Below are positions 1 through 7,710 of a stretch of 11,382 nucleotides of DNA, in pieces (position 1 is the first letter of the stretch; every line of letters starts with the position of its first letter). The DNA lies in contig JANXXG010000343.1 in NCBI GenBank assembly GCA_025350745.1, forward strand, positions 1-11,382. Reading direction: 5' to 3'. The notes under the pieces are model-generated. The model did no database searches. It was not told the DNA's origin and worked only from the letters and a program-made list of their open reading frames with translations. Made by a program: the position numbers and the translations under genes. Source of the stretch: Chloroflexota bacterium (GTDB lineage Bacteria; Chloroflexota; Limnocylindria; P2-11E).

Positions 1-2
1 AG

Positions 3-926
3 AACTGGAACACGCAGGTGACCGGTGTCTCGGTCAGCTACCCCACCGTCCGTGAATGGCCGTTGGCCGAAGGCGACTTCTTCACCGACTCGGACCTCAC
101 CTTGAACGCGCAGGTCGCCGTGATCGGCACGGTGACCGCTCAGAGTCTTTTCGGAGACGCGTCCCCGGTGGGGCAGACCATTCAGCTCCGCCAGGTGTTC
201 GGTGGTGGTGGCCCGGGCGGCGCCCAGCGGGCCCGGATCATCAACTTCAAGGTCATCGGGATGCTCGAGACCAAAGGCACGACGTTCGGCTTCTCGCGTG
301 ATGATCAGATCCTCGTGCCCACGACGACCGCCCAGCGGGTCCTTGAAGGCCGGACCGGGAACGTCGACTCAGTGGTCATCAAGGCCCAATCCTCCGACCA
401 GATGACCAACACGACGGCCGACGTCACCGACATCCTGCTGCAGCGACACAAGATCGCCGATCCGGCGAGTGCCGACTTCACCGTGACCAACCAGAACGAC
501 ACGCTCGCGGCGCTCAACCAGATCACGGGGACGTTCACCCTGCTGCTCGGGGCGATCGGCGGGATCTCGCTCCTTGTCGGCGGCATCGGGATCATGAACA
601 TCATGCTGGTGAGCGTGAACGAGCGGACCCGCGAGATCGGCATCCGCAAGGCGGTCGGGGCACGGCGCCGCGACATTCTCGTGCAGTTCCTGATCGAGGC
701 CGTCGGCCTCACCGGCCTGGGTGGCGTCCTCGGGATCCTGCTCGGCTGGGGCATCACGCTCGTGGTGAAGCAGATTCCCGCCGCCGCGCAGATCCCGATC
801 CTCATCACACCCGGGACGGTCGGCGTCGCCGTCGGCGTGTCGGTCGGGATCGGTGTCGTCTTCGGTCTCTATCCCGCGATGCGGGCCGCCAGCCTGCATC
901 CGATCCAAGCGCTTCGATACGAATAA
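3..926 (+). CDS. MacB-type ABC transporter permease, 5'-truncated by window edge
   Basis: This is the C-terminal 307 residues of an inner-membrane permease of the MacB/FtsX family. These proteins work with an ABC ATPase and usually a periplasmic adaptor to export peptides, lipids or drugs. The frame is open to the window edge (codons Asn-Trp-Asn-Thr-Gln before the GTG at 18), so that GTG is an internal valine and the true start lies upstream. The first ~165 residues form the extracytoplasmic MacB core, with the typical 'EWPLAEGDFFTDSD' and 'VAVIGTVTAQSLFG' segments. The FtsX domain follows with three membrane segments near 540-610, 690-770 and 800-875. Its cytoplasmic loop carries the family hallmark 'NERTREIGIRKAVGARRRDI', and the protein ends in the typical 'YPAMRAASLHPIQALRYE'. 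A Gly-rich stretch ('GGGGPGG', near 202-222) lies in the extracytoplasmic part. The DUF5666-like gene follows after 12 nt. Family assignment is firm; the substrate is unknown. Confidence 0.94.
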   Translation, partial: NWNTQVTGVSVSYPTVREWPLAEGDFFTDSDLTLNAQVAVIGTVTAQSLFGDASPVGQTIQLRQVFGGGGPGGAQRARIINFKVIGMLETKGTTFGFSRDDQILVPTTTAQRVLEGRTGNVDSVVIKAQSSDQMTNTTADVTDILLQRHKIADPASADFTVTNQNDTLAALNQITGTFTLLLGAIGGISLLVGGIGIMNIMLVSVNERTREIGIRKAVGARRRDILVQFLIEAVGLTGLGGVLGILLGWGITLVVKQIPAAAQIPILITPGTVGVAVGVSVGIGVVFGLYPAMRAASLHPIQALRYE

Positions 927-933
927 GGGAGAG
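925..933 (+). promoter_or_regulatory. Ribosome binding site of the DUF5666-like gene
   Basis: The purine run AAGGGAGAG ends 5 nt before the ATG at 939 and overlaps the TAA stop of the permease gene. It is one of only two strong Shine-Dalgarno sequences in the window. It fixes the start at 939 and supports co-transcription with the permease. Confidence 0.75.
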
Positions 934-938
934 CAGCG

Positions 939-1478
939 ATGAACATATTGAGCAGGCGTCCGGTCCAGGTCGTCGTGGGGGTGATCGTCGCTCTCGCGCT
1001 ATTCGGCGGTGGCTACGCGTTCGGCTCGGGCCGGGCGCCAGCCCCGGCCGCGACGACGACCACGGTCACCGCGGTCGCATCGGGTCGGACCTTCCCCGGC
1101 GGGGCGGGCGGCGGCAATGCGGCGGCGAGAGGCGTGTCGAACGGCCAGATCATCGCGGTCAACACCGACTCGATCACCATCCAGGTCCGCGCGGCGGGGC
1201 AGAACGGGGCGAGCCCCACCGTCACGACGCAGCTCGTCCTCGTCGGCACGGGCACGCGCGTCGTGAAGACGGCGGAGACCGACGTGAAGCTCTCCGACCT
1301 CAAGGTCGGTGACCAGGTGACGGTCGCCGGCACGCCCGACGCCGCCAGCGGCACGGTGTCGGCGCAGGCGATCGTGATCGGCGGGGCGAACATCCTGGGC
1401 GACATCCTCGGCGGCACCCAGCCCGGTGGGCGTGGCGCCGGCGCGAGCGGGAGCCCGCGGCCAAGCCCGACCCGCTAG
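939..1478 (+). CDS. Membrane-anchored DUF5666-like protein
   Basis: A 179-residue protein that starts at an ATG behind a strong ribosome binding site. It has a short basic N-terminus, one hydrophobic segment (about residues 8-29) acting as signal anchor or signal peptide, and a Thr/Ala/Gly/Pro-rich linker to about residue 64. A small beta-rich domain follows (about 65-148) with the pattern 'GQIIAVNTDSITIQV ... LKVGDQVTVAG ... SAQAIVIGG'. That is the arrangement of DUF5666, a small OB-like domain of exported bacterial proteins. The C-terminal 30 residues are a low-complexity Gly/Ser/Pro tail. There is no lipobox cysteine; the protein contains no cysteine at all. Its position 12 nt after a MacB permease gene suggests it is made with the exporter and acts outside the membrane, but no molecular function is known for the domain. 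The gene ends 13 nt from the convergent argS. Confidence 0.8.
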   Translation: MNILSRRPVQVVVGVIVALALFGGGYAFGSGRAPAPAATTTTVTAVASGRTFPGGAGGGNAAARGVSNGQIIAVNTDSITIQVRAAGQNGASPTVTTQLVLVGTGTRVVKTAETDVKLSDLKVGDQVTVAGTPDAASGTVSAQAIVIGGANILGDILGGTQPGGRGAGASGSPRPSPTR

Positions 1479-1491
1479 GTCTTTTCTGCGT

Positions 1492-3162
1492 TCACATGGA
1501 CTCGGGCGCGCTCACTCCGAGCAGTCCGAGCGTCTGGCGCAAGGTGAGACCGACCGCCTCGACCAGACGTAGCCGCGCCTTCGAGCGGGCCACGTCCTCG
1601 CCGACGACGCGGTTGCTCTTGTAGAACGCGTGGAACGCCCCCGCGAGCTCGAGGGCATAGCCCGTGAGCAGATGGACGTTGTGCTTGTCGCGGATCTCCA
1701 GGGCGAGCTCGGGGAACCGGAGCACGAGCCGCACGAGGTCGAGCTCCGCGGGATCCGTGAGGAGCGTGACGTCCGCGCCGGTCGAGCTCTGCCCCTTCTC
1801 CGCGGCAGTCCGGAAGATGCTGGCGATGCGGGCGTGTGCGTACTGGACGTAGTACGCGGGGTTCTCGTTCGACTGCTGCACCGCAAGCTCGAGGTCGAAG
1901 TCGAGCGTGCGATCCGCGCCCGCCATGAGGAAGAACCAGCGGGACACGTCCTTGCCCACGGTATCGATGACGTCCTCGAGCAGCACGAATTGCCCGCGCC
2001 GCCGGGCCATGTTCACGAGCACGCCCTCGTGCAGGAACTTCACGTACTGGTAGAGAACGACCACCCAGCGACCTTCGAGCTCGAGGGCCTTCATGGCGTT
2101 CGTCATGCGCCGCGCGTGGCCGTGGGTGTTGGCGCCCCAGACGTCGATCTTGCGGTCGAAGCCCCGCTCGATCAGCGCTTCGCGGTGGTACGCCAGGTCC
2201 ACGCCGAAGTACGTGGGCACGCCCGTCTTCCGGATGAGCACGCTCTCGATGTCCTCGACCTTGTCGTCGGATCGGAGCCACACCGCGCCGTCGCGGTCCT
2301 CGATCTCACCGGCGGCCCGAAGCGCCTCGATGGTCTTGTTGAAGTAACCCGATTCGAGGAGGGAGGTCTCCCGGTAGAAGGCGTCGAAGCTGATGCCGAA
2401 CTTTCGCATCGCTGCTTTGTGCCACTCGATCACCTGATCGAGCGCCAGCCGCGCGAAGCGCTCGGCAAGCTCCTCGGGCGCGCCGTCATCGAACGCGCCG
2501 CCATGCTCTTCACGGATCGCCCGCGCGAGGTCGACGACGTACTCGGCCGGGTAGCCGTCCTCGGGGATCGTCATCCCGGTCTTTCCGCCGAGCTCGAGGT
2601 ACCGGACAGCGACGCTGCGACCGAACACGTCGAGCTGGGTACCCGCGTCGTTGATGTAGTACTCGCGCTCGACGGTGGCGCCATGGAACGCGAGCACGTT
2701 CGCGAGCACGTCCCCGATCGGACCGCCGCGGGCGTTCGCGACGGTCACGGGTCCGGTCGGATTCGCGGAGACGAACTCGACCTGGATCTTCTGTCCCGTG
2801 AGCGTGTCGGTCCGGCCGAAACGCTCGCCGGCGCCGACGATGACCTCGACCTGCCTCGCGAGCCAGGCGTGCTCGAGGCGCACGTTGATGAAGCCGGGCG
2901 CCACCGCTTCGACCGACGCGATGCCGTTCCCGAGGACCACACGCTCGGCGATCGCTCGCGCGATCTCGAGCGGAGGCTTCTTGAGCGGGCGGGCCAGCCG
3001 CATGGCGACGTTCGCCGCGTAGTCGCCGTGGGCCTTGTCGGCCGGACGCTCGATCTCCACGGCGACCGCACGTCCGGCGTCGCCCCAGCCGAGCGCGTCG
3101 CTCGCGGCGAGGAGGCCGGCAGCGACGGCCGCCTGGACGAGATCGCGTCCGGTGCCGGTCAT
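1492..3162 (-). CDS. argS: Arginyl-tRNA synthetase with atypical HIGH and KMSKS motifs
   Basis: A 556-residue cytoplasmic class I synthetase that charges tRNA-Arg with arginine using ATP. The ATG at 3162 is chosen because 'VEIERPADKAHGDYAANVAMRLA' of the N-terminal Add-1 domain follows directly; the open frame upstream to 3480 is only the shadow of the MFS gene. Domains in order: Add-1 (about 1-105), Rossmann catalytic core (about 125-400), and the DALR-type anticodon-binding helical domain (about 435-556). Conserved pieces include 'VEFVSANPTGP', 'REYYINDAGTQ', 'VPTYFGVDLAYH', 'LDFDLELA', 'QSNENPAYYVQYAHARI' and the C-terminal 'LLGVSAPESM'. The usual HxGH of the HIGH motif is instead Thr-Val-Ala-Asn (residues 140-143), and the KMSKS loop reads Asn-Met-Ala-Arg-Arg-Arg-Gly (384-390). 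'WGADHHGY', as in Bacillus-type enzymes, is here 'WGANTHGH'. The length is normal and there is no frameshift. The start overlaps the MFS stop in ATGA, so translation is probably coupled. Identity is certain; catalytic competence is assumed. Confidence 0.97.
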   Translation of the reverse strand: MTGTGRDLVQAAVAAGLLAASDALGWGDAGRAVAVEIERPADKAHGDYAANVAMRLARPLKKPPLEIARAIAERVVLGNGIASVEAVAPGFINVRLEHAWLARQVEVIVGAGERFGRTDTLTGQKIQVEFVSANPTGPVTVANARGGPIGDVLANVLAFHGATVEREYYINDAGTQLDVFGRSVAVRYLELGGKTGMTIPEDGYPAEYVVDLARAIREEHGGAFDDGAPEELAERFARLALDQVIEWHKAAMRKFGISFDAFYRETSLLESGYFNKTIEALRAAGEIEDRDGAVWLRSDDKVEDIESVLIRKTGVPTYFGVDLAYHREALIERGFDRKIDVWGANTHGHARRMTNAMKALELEGRWVVVLYQYVKFLHEGVLVNMARRRGQFVLLEDVIDTVGKDVSRWFFLMAGADRTLDFDLELAVQQSNENPAYYVQYAHARIASIFRTAAEKGQSSTGADVTLLTDPAELDLVRLVLRFPELALEIRDKHNVHLLTGYALELAGAFHAFYKSNRVVGEDVARSKARLRLVEAVGLTLRQTLGLLGVSAPESM

Positions 3163-4436
3163 CCGATCGAGTCTGAACGAAGGAGTGCCGCGGCGTCGCC
3201 GCGGGGCTCGTGTCGCCGGAAGAAGGCAAGCAGGAGGATCGCGGCAACGAGGTACGAAGCGACAAGGGTGACGAGGTTCGCGGTGTAGCCGGACACGCCG
3301 AGCTCGGCCCGCATGACCCCGGACAGCGCGGCACCCGCCGCGGATGCGCCGTTCCAGCTGATCGCGAGGATCGCGACCGCGCCTGCGCGCTCGACCGGTG
3401 CGAAGGAGGACAGCTCGATGGCCGTGAAGTTCGGGCTCGAGCCGTACATGAACGCCGCCCGGACCGCGAGCGCGGCCCACGCGATGACCGGCTGACCGGT
3501 CACGGCCGCCGCGAGCGCAAATGGTAGAGATGCGAACACCGGGATCACCGTGGCGAGCACTGGCGGAAGGCGGGTCACGATGAGCTTCCCGTTCAGCAGC
3601 GCGCCGAGGCTGCCCGCGATGGACAGGGCGCCGATGGCGAGACCGACGCCGGCGATCGGCAGGCCGAACCGGTCGGCGAAGAACAGGTTCAGGAACGGGA
3701 GAAAGCTTCCGGCGCCGAAGCCGAAAGCCATCTCGATGGCCATGAATCGCAGGAGCAGGCTGCGGCGGTGCGGTGCGTCAAGGCGGCCGGCCGCGACCGA
3801 GGCGGGCCGCACGAAGAGGATCGGGATGGCGGATGCGATCGCGAGGACCCCGCCGATCCCGATGACGACACGCAGCGTCTGGGCATCGGATTCCGCGCGG
3901 CCGATGAGCCGGCCGACGGGCGTGGCGAGCGCGCCCGCGATGGTGATCGAGGCGAAGCTCGCGAGCGCGCCAAGAGCGATCTGGTTGCCGAACATGCGGG
4001 GGCGGTCGAACCCGCTCGTCGCATCGGCAACGAGGGCGCTCCCCGAGGACGCGACGATGATCCCGCCGCAACCGGTGAGCGCGGCCGCGATGAAGATCGC
4101 CGGGAGGGCATCCTGGGTCAGGATGCCGATGACGCCGAGCGCGGTGACGGTCCCACCGGCCAGGATCGCGTTGCGCCGCGGCATCCGGCGCGGCAGCAGC
4201 GCTGCGGGGATCGCACCGGCGAGCGCACCCAGCGCCTGCGCGCCGCCGAGCACGCCGATGGCCCGGGCGTCGAACCCCAGGGCCCGGTAGAGGAAGTTCA
4301 GATAGAAGAGCGCGATCCCGAGGCCGAGGCCACCGAGACCGCTCGCGAGGATGTAGAGCGACGCGTCATGCCGGCGAAGTGCCGGCGCGTCAGCTCTGGC
4401 GGCCGAGGGTGACGTCGACGCTTTGCTGCTTCCCAT
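3159..4436 (-). CDS. Major facilitator superfamily transporter, 12 membrane segments
   Basis: A 425-residue integral membrane protein. Twelve hydrophobic segments can be counted, in two sets of six separated by a loop that includes 'VRPASVAAGRLDAPHRRS' (about residues 206-223). This is the normal MFS plan. The loop between segments 2 and 3, 'LLPRRMPRRN', is a degenerate form of the MFS motif-A loop (Gly-x-x-x-Asp-Arg-x-Gly-Arg-Arg) without its Gly and Asp. The substrate cannot be told from sequence; the overall look is of a drug/metabolite permease. The ATG at 4436 (or the GTG just before it at 4439) is the only plausible start, because there is no other in-frame ATG, GTG or TTG before the first membrane segment at about residue 26. 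The first 16 codons therefore overlap the end of the protease gene in another frame (47 nt). The stop overlaps the argS start by 4 nt. A weak AGGTGAAG lies about 16 nt upstream of the ATG, so translation is likely coupled to the protease gene. Confidence 0.9.
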   Translation of the reverse strand: MGSSKASTSPSAARADAPALRRHDASLYILASGLGGLGLGIALFYLNFLYRALGFDARAIGVLGGAQALGALAGAIPAALLPRRMPRRNAILAGGTVTALGVIGILTQDALPAIFIAAALTGCGGIIVASSGSALVADATSGFDRPRMFGNQIALGALASFASITIAGALATPVGRLIGRAESDAQTLRVVIGIGGVLAIASAIPILFVRPASVAAGRLDAPHRRSLLLRFMAIEMAFGFGAGSFLPFLNLFFADRFGLPIAGVGLAIGALSIAGSLGALLNGKLIVTRLPPVLATVIPVFASLPFALAAAVTGQPVIAWAALAVRAAFMYGSSPNFTAIELSSFAPVERAGAVAILAISWNGASAAGAALSGVMRAELGVSGYTANLVTLVASYLVAAILLLAFFRRHEPRGDAAALLRSDSIG

Positions 4437-5511
4437 CACGGATGATCGTGATCTTCACCTTATCGCCCGGCCGGGTGTGCAGGAGGATGGAGCTGATGGG
4501 ATGGGAGCCGTCGATCTGTTGATCGTTGATCTTCGTGACGACGTCGTTCGCGCGCAGGCCGGCCTGCGCGGCGGCCGAACCCGCGAGCACCTGGCCGACG
4601 ATGACGCCTTGCGTTTGCGCGGGGAGGCCGAGTGCGGCCGCCGCGCGGGGCGTCAGCAGCGTGTAGGCGATCCCGATCGCGCCGCGCTCGATCTTTCCCG
4701 ATTTGATGAGCTCGTTGGAGATGTCGCGGACGGTGTTGCTCGAGATGCTGAACCCAAGACCCTCGGATCCGGCCTGCCGGTTCACGAGCGTATTCATGCC
4801 GATGACCTTCTTGGTCGCGGCCCAGATGAGCGGGCCTCCCGAGTTGCCCTCGTTGATCGCGGCGTCGGTCTGGATCAGATCCTCGAGCACGACGGTATCG
4901 GTCTCGGGGACCCGCCGGCCCTTGGCCGACACGATGCCCGTGGTCACGGTGTTCTGGAGCTCGCCGAGCGCGCTTCCGATCGCGACGACCGTGGACCCGA
5001 CCGGCACATCGTCGCTGTTCGCGAGCGTCGCGGCCCTGAGGCCGTCCGGCGGGACCTGCAGAACGGCGATGTCGGTCTTGTCATCCCGCCCGATGAGCTT
5101 GGCGCCCTTCACCACGCGGTTGTCGCTGAAGATGACGTCGAAGGACGCACCGGCGTTCGTGTCGCGGACGTTCTCAACGACATGATTGTTCGTGACGAGG
5201 TAGCCACGGACCGCATCGAGCACGAATCCCGAGCCGCTCGATTGCGCCTGACCGTTGGGCAGGCGGTTGATCACCGTGACGACGGTCGGAAGGAGCTCAT
5301 TGACCACATCGACGACCACATCGCTTGCCGGAGCTGAGATCACGGTCACCGGGCGGGCCGTTGCGGTCGCCGCTCCGGCAGGGTCGACGGGCGTGGTGGA
5401 GCGGGTCGCGACGTATCCGCCGGTTGCGCTCCCGACCGCTCCGATGACGATGCCAAGGGCGAGGAGGGCGCCGCCGCCGATCCGACTACGCGGTGGCACG
5501 GGGCTCCCCAT
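4390..5511 (-). CDS. HtrA/DegP-like S1C serine protease with one PDZ domain, membrane-anchored
   Basis: A 373-residue trypsin-like protease for quality control of extracytoplasmic proteins. The N-terminus is short and basic, followed by a hydrophobic segment (about residues 12-33) and a Pro/Ala/Thr-rich linker. The protease domain covers about 65-270 with a complete triad: His110 in 'VTNNHVV', Asp147 in 'DDKTDIAVL' and Ser224 in 'EGNSGGPL'. Other HtrA hallmarks are 'SGSGFVLD', 'GSTVVAIGSALG', 'VTTGIVSAKGR', 'IQTDAAIN' and 'GLGFSIS'. A single PDZ domain (about 280-370) begins 'GAIGIAYTLLTPRAA' and contains 'AGLRANDVVTKINDQQID'. The ATG at 5511 is preferred over the longer open frame to 5670, because it puts the anchor at the N-terminus and leaves an 8 nt gap after the glucanotransferase gene; the longer form would carry an Arg-rich, shadow-like extension. 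It is the second gene of the minus-strand unit. Active protease is expected since no key residue is missing. Confidence 0.95.
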   Translation of the reverse strand: MGSPVPPRSRIGGGALLALGIVIGAVGSATGGYVATRSTTPVDPAGAATATARPVTVISAPASDVVVDVVNELLPTVVTVINRLPNGQAQSSGSGFVLDAVRGYLVTNNHVVENVRDTNAGASFDVIFSDNRVVKGAKLIGRDDKTDIAVLQVPPDGLRAATLANSDDVPVGSTVVAIGSALGELQNTVTTGIVSAKGRRVPETDTVVLEDLIQTDAAINEGNSGGPLIWAATKKVIGMNTLVNRQAGSEGLGFSISSNTVRDISNELIKSGKIERGAIGIAYTLLTPRAAAALGLPAQTQGVIVGQVLAGSAAAQAGLRANDVVTKINDQQIDGSHPISSILLHTRPGDKVKITIIRDGKQQSVDVTLGRQS

Positions 5512-5519
5512 GTCGCCGA

Positions 5520-7679
5520 TCAGCGCTTGGCGCCGCCGCCGGCCTGTGCTGCGCTGGTCCGCTTCCGGCGGGCGGCCGGCTTCACGAGCTCGGGCTCGAC
5601 CAGCTGTCCGACCGTGGTGCAGCGGATATCCAGGTCCACGTGCGAGTCCGGCTCGATCGTCACGTTCCACGTGCAGGAGATCTCGGTCTGCTCGTACAGG
5701 CGCTCGAAGCCCTCCTCCGAATTCGCGATGGCGTAGATCGGCTTGGCAGAGGCCTCGGCCGGCGGGTCGATCGCCATCGTGATGTCGAAGCGTCGCATCT
5801 CGGAATGCACAAGGATCTCGGCCACGTTGCGGACGCCTTCAAGAGGCTTGCCCGGCGTGGTCTTGCGTGTCCCCAGGGTCAACAGGTCGCCCACGTTCGC
5901 CTCGCCGACGAACGCAACGTTCGAGACGCTGGTGAACCGGAGCTCGATCGTCTCTTCGCCCTCATTGCGCAGGCGGTACCGCACGCCCGCGGCCAGACCC
6001 TCGTCCGCGATACGAATGTCCTTGCGGATCCCAAAGCCTGGGACGCTCGCGAGGGCGCGCGCCGGTGGCTCGAGGATGAGGCTCACGGTGCGCGCCTCGC
6101 GCTGCGGGGTGAGCTGATACGGGAACGCGTGCAGGCTCACCGGCTCGTCGCGGCCGACCTGGAAGCTGTCCTGGAAGAACGCACGACGGGCATCGTCGTA
6201 TTCAAGGAGCTTGACCAGACCGCGCTCCTTGGCCCGCACGACGTCGTGGATCGACTTCGCGTCCTTGTCGCCGGTCTTTCCGATCTTGAGCTTGCCGGCC
6301 TTCTCGGCGCGGCGGAGGACCTCGTGCTCGGCTTCAGGACGTCGCGCCATCGTGTCGATGAGGTTGGCGGCCGGGGCGTAGACGTCCCACTCGATGATCG
6401 CGCCGCCCTCGACGTGCACGAAGACCGCGCCGGCGTTGCCGCGGAAGATGTACTCGTCGTGTCCGTCCACGTCGTAGTCGCGCTGTTCACCCGACGCGAC
6501 CCGCCGTTCGGCGAGCAGACGCTCGGCGCGCAGCAGCGAGCCGTACGCGTCGGCGCGAAGGTGCGGCAGGTAGAGCCCGCCGAACACGCCGTGCCAATAC
6601 ACATCATTGGTCTGCGCCCGCCAGAGGTTCTGCTGGGCCTGCCGCACCTCGGGCGAGGCGTCGAGGATGCTGCGGCGGGCGAGCTCCTCCGACACGATGA
6701 GCATCCGCTTGTGCAGCGCGTTCGCCTCCGGGTACTTCGCCAGGAAGTTCCGCCACGGCGGCAGCGCGATGAGCCACGAGAGATCGTCCTTCAGCGAGTT
6801 CCGGGCCTGCGCGAATCGCCGAGCCGCGCTCGCGTCGAGCGACCACTCCCCCATCTCGTGATAGGTGCCGCCCGGGATGTACACGCGCCGTGACGGCTTC
6901 TGGAAGATCCAGGCGTCCTCGAGGGTCGTGGTCTCGAGGAAGTCGGCCTGCGCGATCTGGGTGAAGAAGTCCTCGAGCCAGCCGTCCTTGTGCACGCGCT
7001 GGAAGGTGCCCGGCCATGCGCCGAACTTCTCTCCGTCATCCGCGTACACGACGAGCTTCGCGCCGGCGGCCTGCCGCTCGCGCAGCTCCTTCATGGTCTG
7101 GCTCACATCACGGAACGGGATGAGATACCGGAGCCGGGTGTTCGCCGGATAGAGAACGAGCGGGAAGCCCTGGTCCTCGGTGATGAACGATTCGCCCAGC
7201 TCGTCGCGCCGGAGGCCGGCCTGGAGGAAATGCTCCTCGTCGAGCACGGTGTACGCGACGCCGGCCTCAGCGAGGACGGACGGCAGGTGCGGCTCCCAGA
7301 CGCGCTCGGTCAGCCACGCCCCAAGCGGACGGCGGCCGAAGATCGCGGCGACGCGGTCCGTGAGCGAGCGGATCTGCCCGACAGCGTCGCGGCGCGGGAT
7401 GCCCACGAGGATGGGCTCGTGGTAGCCGCCCGACAGGAGCTCGATCTGACCGCGCTTCACCAGATCGGCGAGATCGCCGATGACGTCCGGCCGGTTCGCC
7501 TCGAGCCAGTCGAGCAGTGGGCCGGAGAAGTGGAGCGTCGCCTTTACTTCGGGGTGCCGATAGAGCGCGGCCACGAGCGGCGCATAGGCGCGCTCGGCCA
7601 CGTCCGCGAACACATGTGGGAAGTTCCCCGCCGGCTGGTGCTGGTGGAAAACCAGCGCCAAACGCAGCTTGTCAGTCAC
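5520..7679 (-). CDS. GH57 4-alpha-glucanotransferase / alpha-amylase-type enzyme
   Basis: A 719-residue retaining glycoside hydrolase of family 57, acting on alpha-1,4-glucans (glycogen, starch, maltodextrins), most likely as a 4-alpha-glucanotransferase. The family's conserved regions are present in order: 'HQHQP' (12-16), 'GQIELLSGGYHEPIL' (77-91), 'GAWLTERVWEP' (120-130) with nucleophile Glu125, and 'YADDGEKFG' (212-220) with the acid/base Asp at 214/215. The spacing matches the Thermococcus litoralis enzyme (Glu123, Asp214). 'YIPGGTYHEMGEW' (267-279) is probably region 5. A helical DUF1925-type part ('VYWHGVFGGLYLPHLR', about 360-375) and a beta-rich DUF1926-type C-terminal domain (about 405-700) follow, the full architecture of the amylase/glucanotransferase subgroup. 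There is no signal peptide, so it is cytoplasmic. The GTG at 7679 starts 'TDKLRLALVFHQHQP', as is normal for the family; the open frame runs on to 7778 but includes the promoter. It is the first gene of the minus-strand unit. Whether transfer or hydrolysis dominates cannot be read from sequence. Confidence 0.93.
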   Translation of the reverse strand: MTDKLRLALVFHQHQPAGNFPHVFADVAERAYAPLVAALYRHPEVKATLHFSGPLLDWLEANRPDVIGDLADLVKRGQIELLSGGYHEPILVGIPRRDAVGQIRSLTDRVAAIFGRRPLGAWLTERVWEPHLPSVLAEAGVAYTVLDEEHFLQAGLRRDELGESFITEDQGFPLVLYPANTRLRYLIPFRDVSQTMKELRERQAAGAKLVVYADDGEKFGAWPGTFQRVHKDGWLEDFFTQIAQADFLETTTLEDAWIFQKPSRRVYIPGGTYHEMGEWSLDASAARRFAQARNSLKDDLSWLIALPPWRNFLAKYPEANALHKRMLIVSEELARRSILDASPEVRQAQQNLWRAQTNDVYWHGVFGGLYLPHLRADAYGSLLRAERLLAERRVASGEQRDYDVDGHDEYIFRGNAGAVFVHVEGGAIIEWDVYAPAANLIDTMARRPEAEHEVLRRAEKAGKLKIGKTGDKDAKSIHDVVRAKERGLVKLLEYDDARRAFFQDSFQVGRDEPVSLHAFPYQLTPQREARTVSLILEPPARALASVPGFGIRKDIRIADEGLAAGVRYRLRNEGEETIELRFTSVSNVAFVGEANVGDLLTLGTRKTTPGKPLEGVRNVAEILVHSEMRRFDITMAIDPPAEASAKPIYAIANSEEGFERLYEQTEISCTWNVTIEPDSHVDLDIRCTTVGQLVEPELVKPAARRKRTSAAQAGGGAKR

Positions 7680-7687
7680 TTGGAGGC

Positions 7688-7696
7688 ATTCTACCA
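7688..7696 (-). promoter_or_regulatory. Extended -10 promoter element of the GH57-htrA-MFS-argS unit
   Basis: Read on the minus strand, the sequence is TGG followed by TAGAAT (7693 down to 7688). This is a TG-N extended -10 with five of six consensus bases. Only 8 nt separate it from the GTG start at 7679, so transcription should begin at or within a base or two of the start codon, giving a leaderless mRNA. There is no recognisable -35 hexamer 17 nt upstream (7711-7716); that place is taken by one arm of an inverted repeat. No Shine-Dalgarno sequence precedes the GTG, which fits leaderless translation. Confidence 0.5.
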
Positions 7697-7710
7697 AATT
7701 TCGTAGCGAC

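Noticed and set aside
1446..1490. Possible terminator: AGCGGG (1446-1451) and CCCGCT (1471-1476) followed by a short T run (1482-1485), at the end of the DUF5666-like gene.
   Set aside because: The loop is 19 nt, the stem only 6 bp and the T run is four bases after a mixed spacer. In DNA this rich in G and C such arms are expected by chance, so it is not annotated.
1630..3288. A long open frame (552 residues) on the plus strand opposite argS.
   Set aside because: It is the antisense shadow of argS, common in GC-rich DNA. The translation is rich in Arg, Glu, Asp and Val without domain signatures.
3163..3480. N-terminal extension of the arginyl-tRNA synthetase by 106 residues, with the frame open to 3480.
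   Set aside because: The extension is Arg-rich shadow sequence of the MFS gene, and the Add-1 domain begins right after ATG 3162, which overlaps the MFS stop in ATGA.
5512..5670. Longer N-terminus for the HtrA-like protease starting at 5670.
   Set aside because: It would overlap the glucanotransferase gene by about 150 nt and bury the signal anchor behind an Arg-rich stretch. ATG 5511 gives a normal anchor at the N-terminus.
5493..6893. A 466-residue plus-strand frame opposite the GH57 glucanotransferase gene.
   Set aside because: It lies wholly antisense to a gene with clear catalytic motifs and shows only shadow composition.
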